Positions 5,192 through 8,009 of a stretch of DNA of 8,009 nucleotides are shown piece by piece. The first letter of the stretch is position 1. Every line of letters starts with the position of its first letter. The DNA comes from Rhodobacteraceae bacterium UBA3069. Lineage in GTDB: Bacteria > Pseudomonadota > Alphaproteobacteria > Rhodobacterales > Rhodobacteraceae. The DNA lies in the NCBI GenBank assembly GCA_002366795.1, contig DFBX01000101.1, positions 1-8,009 on the forward strand, given 5' to 3'. Below the pieces are notes generated by a model that had not been told where the DNA came from, searched no databases, and saw only the letters and a program-made list of their open reading frames with translations. Both the position numbers and the translations under genes were made by a program.

Positions 5192-5479
5192 ATGGACGAG
5201 AAAAGCGCATATCAGCAAAAACTGGAAGCTCAGTTAGATGAGTGGAAAGCCGAGATTCTAAAATTGCAGGCAAAAGCCGATAAGGCCCAGGCTGATGCCA
5301 AGTTGAAATATCTGGAACAACTCAAGGAAGTCAGGCGACAGCAGAAAGAAGCCGTAGAGAAGCTTGGCGAGCTTCGAAAGGCGCAAGGCAAAGCCTGGGA
5401 AGACATGAAGTCGGGTTTCGAGGAAGCCTGGTCTAATATCAGTGATTCCATGAAAAAAGCGTTCGGGCGATTCGGCTGA
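5192..5479 (+). CDS. sll1863-type coiled-coil stress protein, cytoplasmic
   Basis: Protein of 95 residues, highly charged and nearly all helical. It has a long coiled coil (LEAQLDEWKAEILKLQAKAD at 11-30, then KLKYLEQLKEVRRQQKEAVE) and an aromatic C-terminal motif, AWEDMKSGFEEAWSNISDSM (68-87). This matches small proteins annotated as sll1863-family stress response proteins; their molecular function is not known. There is no signal peptide or membrane helix. ATG 5192 is preferred because AAGGAG (5178-5183) lies 8 nt upstream; ATG 5186 would be only 2 nt from it. The same C-terminal motif recurs in the next, exported, protein. The gene sits 44 nt after the phasin-like gene. Confidence 0.82.
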   Translation: MDEKSAYQQKLEAQLDEWKAEILKLQAKADKAQADAKLKYLEQLKEVRRQQKEAVEKLGELRKAQGKAWEDMKSGFEEAWSNISDSMKKAFGRFG

Positions 5480-5576
5480 GCGGTCTATCCGACGTTTTAT
5501 TGCTGAATAGAACAGGAACAGGCCATCCTCGGAAAGAAGGGGGCCTGAACTGATCATACTGAACAGGAGATATCCG
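5480..5576 (+). other. Intergenic spacer with weak stem-loop and AACAGG repeats
   Basis: This is the longest gap in the rightward gene run (97 bp). CAGGCC (5519-5524) can pair with GGCCTG (5542-5547), with an inner CCT/AGG pairing. No T-run follows, so it is not a standard intrinsic terminator; it could be an RNA processing or stability element. AACAGG occurs in tandem at 5511-5522 and again at 5562-5567, where it forms part of the ribosome site of the next gene. An internal promoter cannot be excluded, but I see no strong one. Confidence 0.35.
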
Positions 5577-6038
5577 ATGAGAAGAACTCTGATCCCGATC
5601 GCCGCCGCAACCCTTCTTTTTGCTACGGCAGGCTTTTCACAGGAAAGTGCGGACCAAACGACGACACTTGAACAGGTTCGGACCGAGATTTCGGAGGCGT
5701 TTCGGGCAATCGGTAAATATTCGATCGATCAGCGTGACTTGGTCTTTTCTCAAATCGAGCAAACCATGACCCGAATCGACGACGAAATCGATGTTCTGGA
5801 AAACCGCACACGTGAAAACTGGTCGGAAATGACCGACGAAGCGAAAGAGCGGAGGGCAGCAGCCTTAAGGGAGTTACGCACCCGCCGTAACGAGTTGAGC
5901 GAACGCTATGGGGCACTGAAACACGGTGCCGAGACCGCTTGGGAGGAATTGCAGGAAGGCTTTTCCGATGCGTGGGACGCGTTGAGCGACGCATGGCAGA
6001 GCGCGGATGACACGGAAAACGACGAACACCAAGAGTGA
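5577..6038 (+). CDS. Exported coiled-coil protein with sll1863-like C-terminal motif
   Basis: Protein of 153 residues. It opens with a signal peptide (MRR, then hydrophobic TLIPIAAATLLFATAGF, cleavage probably near residue 20-21), so it is expected in the periplasm. The mature part is a charged coiled coil (about 31-118: LEQVRTEISEAF, IEQTMTRIDDEIDVLENRTR, ALRELRTRRNELSERYGALK). It ends with AWEELQEGFSDAWDALSDAW (121-140), nearly the motif of the preceding cytoplasmic protein, and an acidic tail. There is no lipobox cysteine, and no cysteine at all. ATG 5577 has AGGAG 7 nt upstream. The stop is 9 nt before the HdeD-family gene. Exact function is unknown; the shared motif suggests a compartment-split pair. 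Confidence 0.8.
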   Translation: MRRTLIPIAAATLLFATAGFSQESADQTTTLEQVRTEISEAFRAIGKYSIDQRDLVFSQIEQTMTRIDDEIDVLENRTRENWSEMTDEAKERRAAALRELRTRRNELSERYGALKHGAETAWEELQEGFSDAWDALSDAWQSADDTENDEHQE

Positions 6039-6047
6039 GATGTTACG

Positions 6048-6602
6048 GTGAAACAAACACATGAGATACTCGAGGGTTCTGCAACCAGACGACTCATCGC
6101 ATTTCTATGGATCGTAGGATTGATTTCGGTCCTTCTCGGATTGATTGCGCTTGTTTTTCCACTAGCAGCGTCCATCGGCGTTGAATTGACATTCGGAATC
6201 CTGCTGGTCGTGGTCGGAGTTTTCGAGGTCGCTCGCGGGGTTTCCATGCGTGGGGTAGCCAATATCGCAATGAACCTGCTTTTCGGTGCACTGGCTCTGG
6301 CTGCGGGTTTGTTCCTGTTGTTCTTTCCGCTTGGAGGTATTTTGACGCTGACAGTCGTGCTGTCGTGGTTCTTCCTTCTCGGTGGCGGTCTGAAGATTGC
6401 GGCGGCATTCCACCTCCGCCCGCTGAACGGATGGGGCTGGCTGGCGTTTTCCGGCGTGATTTCGGTGATATTGGGGGGTCTGCTGCTCTTGGGTCTTCCG
6501 GGCACTGCAACTTGGGCTTTGGGGCTTCTGTTTGGTATCGATCTGGTTTTTCTGGGTGCCGCCCAGATTGCTGTTGCGGTCGGACTGAACAAGCTGAACT
6601 GA
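6048..6602 (+). CDS. HdeD-family (DUF308) inner-membrane protein
   Basis: Protein of 184 residues with about six membrane helices (roughly 17-38, 43-64, 72-93, 97-121, 129-150, 154-178). The repeated glycine-rich pattern is LISVLLGLIALVFP, GVISVILGGLLLLGLP and FGILLVVVGVFEVARG. This is the HdeD/DUF308 architecture; E. coli HdeD is linked to acid resistance at high cell density, but no biochemical activity is known for the family. The start is GTG 6048, with only a weak purine-rich stretch before it (AAGAG about 13 nt away). The ATG at 6061 is out of frame. The preceding stop is 9 nt upstream, so translation probably depends on coupling to the exported coiled-coil gene. The next gene begins 18 nt after its stop. 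Confidence 0.9.
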   Translation: MKQTHEILEGSATRRLIAFLWIVGLISVLLGLIALVFPLAASIGVELTFGILLVVVGVFEVARGVSMRGVANIAMNLLFGALALAAGLFLLFFPLGGILTLTVVLSWFFLLGGGLKIAAAFHLRPLNGWGWLAFSGVISVILGGLLLLGLPGTATWALGLLFGIDLVFLGAAQIAVAVGLNKLN

Positions 6603-6620
6603 AGGAAAGGGGTGTAGCAA

Positions 6621-6980
6621 ATGATTACGATTGAACATGGACCGGAGCACAAGGTCGTCACTATCCGGGCAGCAGGAACTCTGACGGCCAATGACTATGA
6701 TGCGGCGGTACCGGAGTTGAAACACGCAATGGATCTTGCCGAAGGCCCGCTTCGGGTGCTGATCCGGTTAGAGGACTTTTCAGGCTGGGAGATTGAGGCC
6801 GCCTGGAAGGATCTCAAGTTCGATATAAGGCACGGAAGTGATCTAGGCCGGATTGCCGTATTGGGGGAAACGACGCTTGAAGAATGGGGTACAAAGCTTT
6901 CAGCGCCATTCATCGGTGCCGACATGAAGTTCTTTCCAATTGATCGGGAGGATGATGCAATGGCTTGGTTAAAGTACTGA
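6621..6980 (+). CDS. SpoIIAA-like (STAS-fold) protein
   Basis: Soluble protein of 119 residues matching the SpoIIAA-like family. It has an N-terminal beta strand pair (MITIEHG, KVVTIRAAGTL), the signature LEDFSGWEIEAAWKDLKF (50-67), IRHGSDLGRIAVLGE (69-83), EEWGTKLSAPFIGADMKFF (87-105), and a terminal AMAWLKY. Distant relatives are anti-sigma-factor antagonists and lipid-binding STAS domains; members of this subgroup lie next to membrane proteins in many genomes and have no defined partner. No anti-sigma kinase or sigma factor is present in the window, so a partner-switching role is not supported. ATG 6621 has AGGGG 8 nt upstream. It lies between the HdeD-type membrane protein and the P-type ATPase, consistent with a membrane-associated regulatory role (inference). 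Confidence 0.87.
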   Translation: MITIEHGPEHKVVTIRAAGTLTANDYDAAVPELKHAMDLAEGPLRVLIRLEDFSGWEIEAAWKDLKFDIRHGSDLGRIAVLGETTLEEWGTKLSAPFIGADMKFFPIDREDDAMAWLKY

Positions 6981-7040
6981 TGCAAACGGCAGGCAGAGCA
7001 TCAGGAGAAAACCATTTCAGGTCGATGCAAGGGAAGATGA

Positions 7041-8009
7041 ATGGGAACCGATCAGCAAATGCAGGCATTCGCGGCGAAAGCCGAAGAGGTTCTTGACCGT
7101 CAGGCAACAGTTCCCGAAACCGGACTTTCGGCCAAGGACGTCCAGGTAAGGCTCAAGAAGTTCGGGCGCAACGAACTGAGGCACACGAAGGGCAAGAGCG
7201 CCGTTTCCATACTTATTCATCAGTTCAAAAGCGTCATCGTCTGGCTTTTGGCCGCTGGGTCAGTTTTTTCACTGTGGCTGGGGGATCTGGCCGAAGCAGT
7301 CGCCATTATCGTCGTACTCATTATCAACACCGCGATCGGGTTCTTCACAGAGTTGCGCGCGGAAAAATCGATGAAGGCCCTGCGCCGGATTGCACGCGTT
7401 CGGACGCGGGTGCGTCGGGATGGTGTCGAGAAAACGCTGGATGCCCAGGACTTGGTGCCGGGCGACATTGTTCTGATCGAAGAAGGCGACGTGATCACCG
7501 CCGATCTGCGGCTCGTCGAGGTTTCCGATCTGCATTGCGACGAAAGCGTTCTGACCGGCGAATCCGCGCCCGTGGTCAAGGACGCGGAAAGGTTGGATCC
7601 GGATACGATTCTCGCAGACCGTGTGAACATGGCCTTCAAGGGTAGTTCCGTGACACGCGGGCGGGCAGAGGCTGTGGTCGTGGGCACAGGCATGGAAACC
7701 GAACTGGGCCGGATCAGCGATCTGGCGCAATCGGCCGAAGCGGAAACCGCGCCGCTGGAACGCCGCCTGGACAAGCTGGGGCACCGGCTCGTGTGGCTTA
7801 CGCTGGCTCTCGCGGCGTTTACAACCATTCTCGGCGTTCTTCGGGGGCATGCACTGAGCGATATGATCGAGACTGGCGTGGCGCTTGCGGTGGCGGCTGT
7901 GCCTGAGGGCCTGCCTGTTGTTGCCACCCTGTCGCTGGCGCGCGGAATGTGGCGCATGGCGGCCCGCAACGCACTGATCTCGAATATGCCGTCCGTAGAG
8001 ACCCTGGGC
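7041..8009 (+). CDS. P-type cation-transporting ATPase, N-terminal part
   Basis: An open frame of 323 codons runs off the right edge with no stop. Visible parts are a cytosolic N-terminus (cation ATPase N-domain, about 8-50, with FGRNEL at 41-46), membrane helices near 54-80 and 82-104, and the actuator domain (about 115-235) with LVPGDIVLIEEGD and the dephosphorylation loop LTGES (171-175). Helices near 247-266 and 276-300 follow; the latter carries PEGLPVV (288-294). PEGL in helix M4 is typical of type II pumps (Ca2+-, Na+- or H+-type), not heavy-metal pumps, which have CPC/CPx; the ion cannot be fixed without helices M5-M6. The sequence stops at SVETLG, just before the expected DKTGT phosphorylation motif. 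ATG 7041 directly follows an in-frame TGA (7038-7040) and has AGGGA upstream. It is probably the sixth gene of the rightward run. Confidence 0.93.
   Translation, partial: MGTDQQMQAFAAKAEEVLDRQATVPETGLSAKDVQVRLKKFGRNELRHTKGKSAVSILIHQFKSVIVWLLAAGSVFSLWLGDLAEAVAIIVVLIINTAIGFFTELRAEKSMKALRRIARVRTRVRRDGVEKTLDAQDLVPGDIVLIEEGDVITADLRLVEVSDLHCDESVLTGESAPVVKDAERLDPDTILADRVNMAFKGSSVTRGRAEAVVVGTGMETELGRISDLAQSAEAETAPLERRLDKLGHRLVWLTLALAAFTTILGVLRGHALSDMIETGVALAVAAVPEGLPVVATLSLARGMWRMAARNALISNMPSVETLG

Noticed and set aside
5519..5547. Intrinsic terminator between the two coiled-coil genes
   Set aside because: The stem has a 6-bp outer and about 3-bp inner part with a mismatch loop and no following T-run, so it does not meet terminator criteria.
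5906..6691. Minus-strand open frame (261 codons) across the HdeD and SpoIIAA-like genes
   Set aside because: Proline/serine/threonine-rich shadow translation with no family match, opposite three well-supported genes.
7220..7969. Minus-strand open frame (249 codons) opposite the P-type ATPase
   Set aside because: The plus strand encodes clear P-type ATPase motifs (LTGES, PEGL); the minus frame is serine/arginine-rich and featureless.

Overview
The window looks like chromosomal DNA of an alphaproteobacterium, most likely the Rhodobacterales/Roseobacter group. This is inferred from the moderately high G+C, the phasin-like and Crp/Fnr protein types, and the combination of an alternate F-type ATPase operon with 'host attachment', HdeD and sll1863-like stress genes. 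I cannot assign a species. I see no rRNA, tRNA, CRISPR array, transposase or integrase.

Layout. (1) Positions 1-2573, minus strand: the front of an N-ATPase operon (the laterally transferred, probably Na+-translocating F-type ATPase) in the diagnostic order atpD-atpC-atpQ-atpR-atpB. atpB is cut by the left edge. The genes overlap by 4-11 nt or are 4 nt apart, so they are one tightly coupled transcript. (2) 2574-2798: a 225-bp divergent control region with two FNR-like operator candidates. (3) 2799-3724, plus strand: a two-CBS-domain protein and a 'host attachment' (baeRF-type) protein. (4) 3751-4515, minus strand: a Crp/Fnr-family regulator without iron-sulfur cysteines, convergent with the previous pair. 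(5) 4516-4697: a second divergent control region, with a near copy of one of the operator candidates and a well-placed -10 candidate. (6) 4698-8009, plus strand: a co-directional run of six genes: phasin-like protein, cytoplasmic sll1863-like coiled-coil protein, an exported protein with a similar C-terminal motif, HdeD-family membrane protein, SpoIIAA-like (STAS-type) protein, and a PEGL-type P-type cation ATPase cut by the right edge just before its phosphorylation site.

How the genes may work together (inference): two ion pumps (N-ATPase and a P-type ATPase) flank small stress-type proteins and one transcription factor. A 16-bp motif, ACTTG(C/A)CCGCCGTTAA, occurs upstream of both plus-strand gene groups, so the regulator between them may control both, and possibly the ATPase operon, as one energy/ion-stress regulon. 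The most interesting observations are this shared motif, the regulator's non-FNR recognition helix, and the adjacent cytoplasmic/exported coiled-coil pair.
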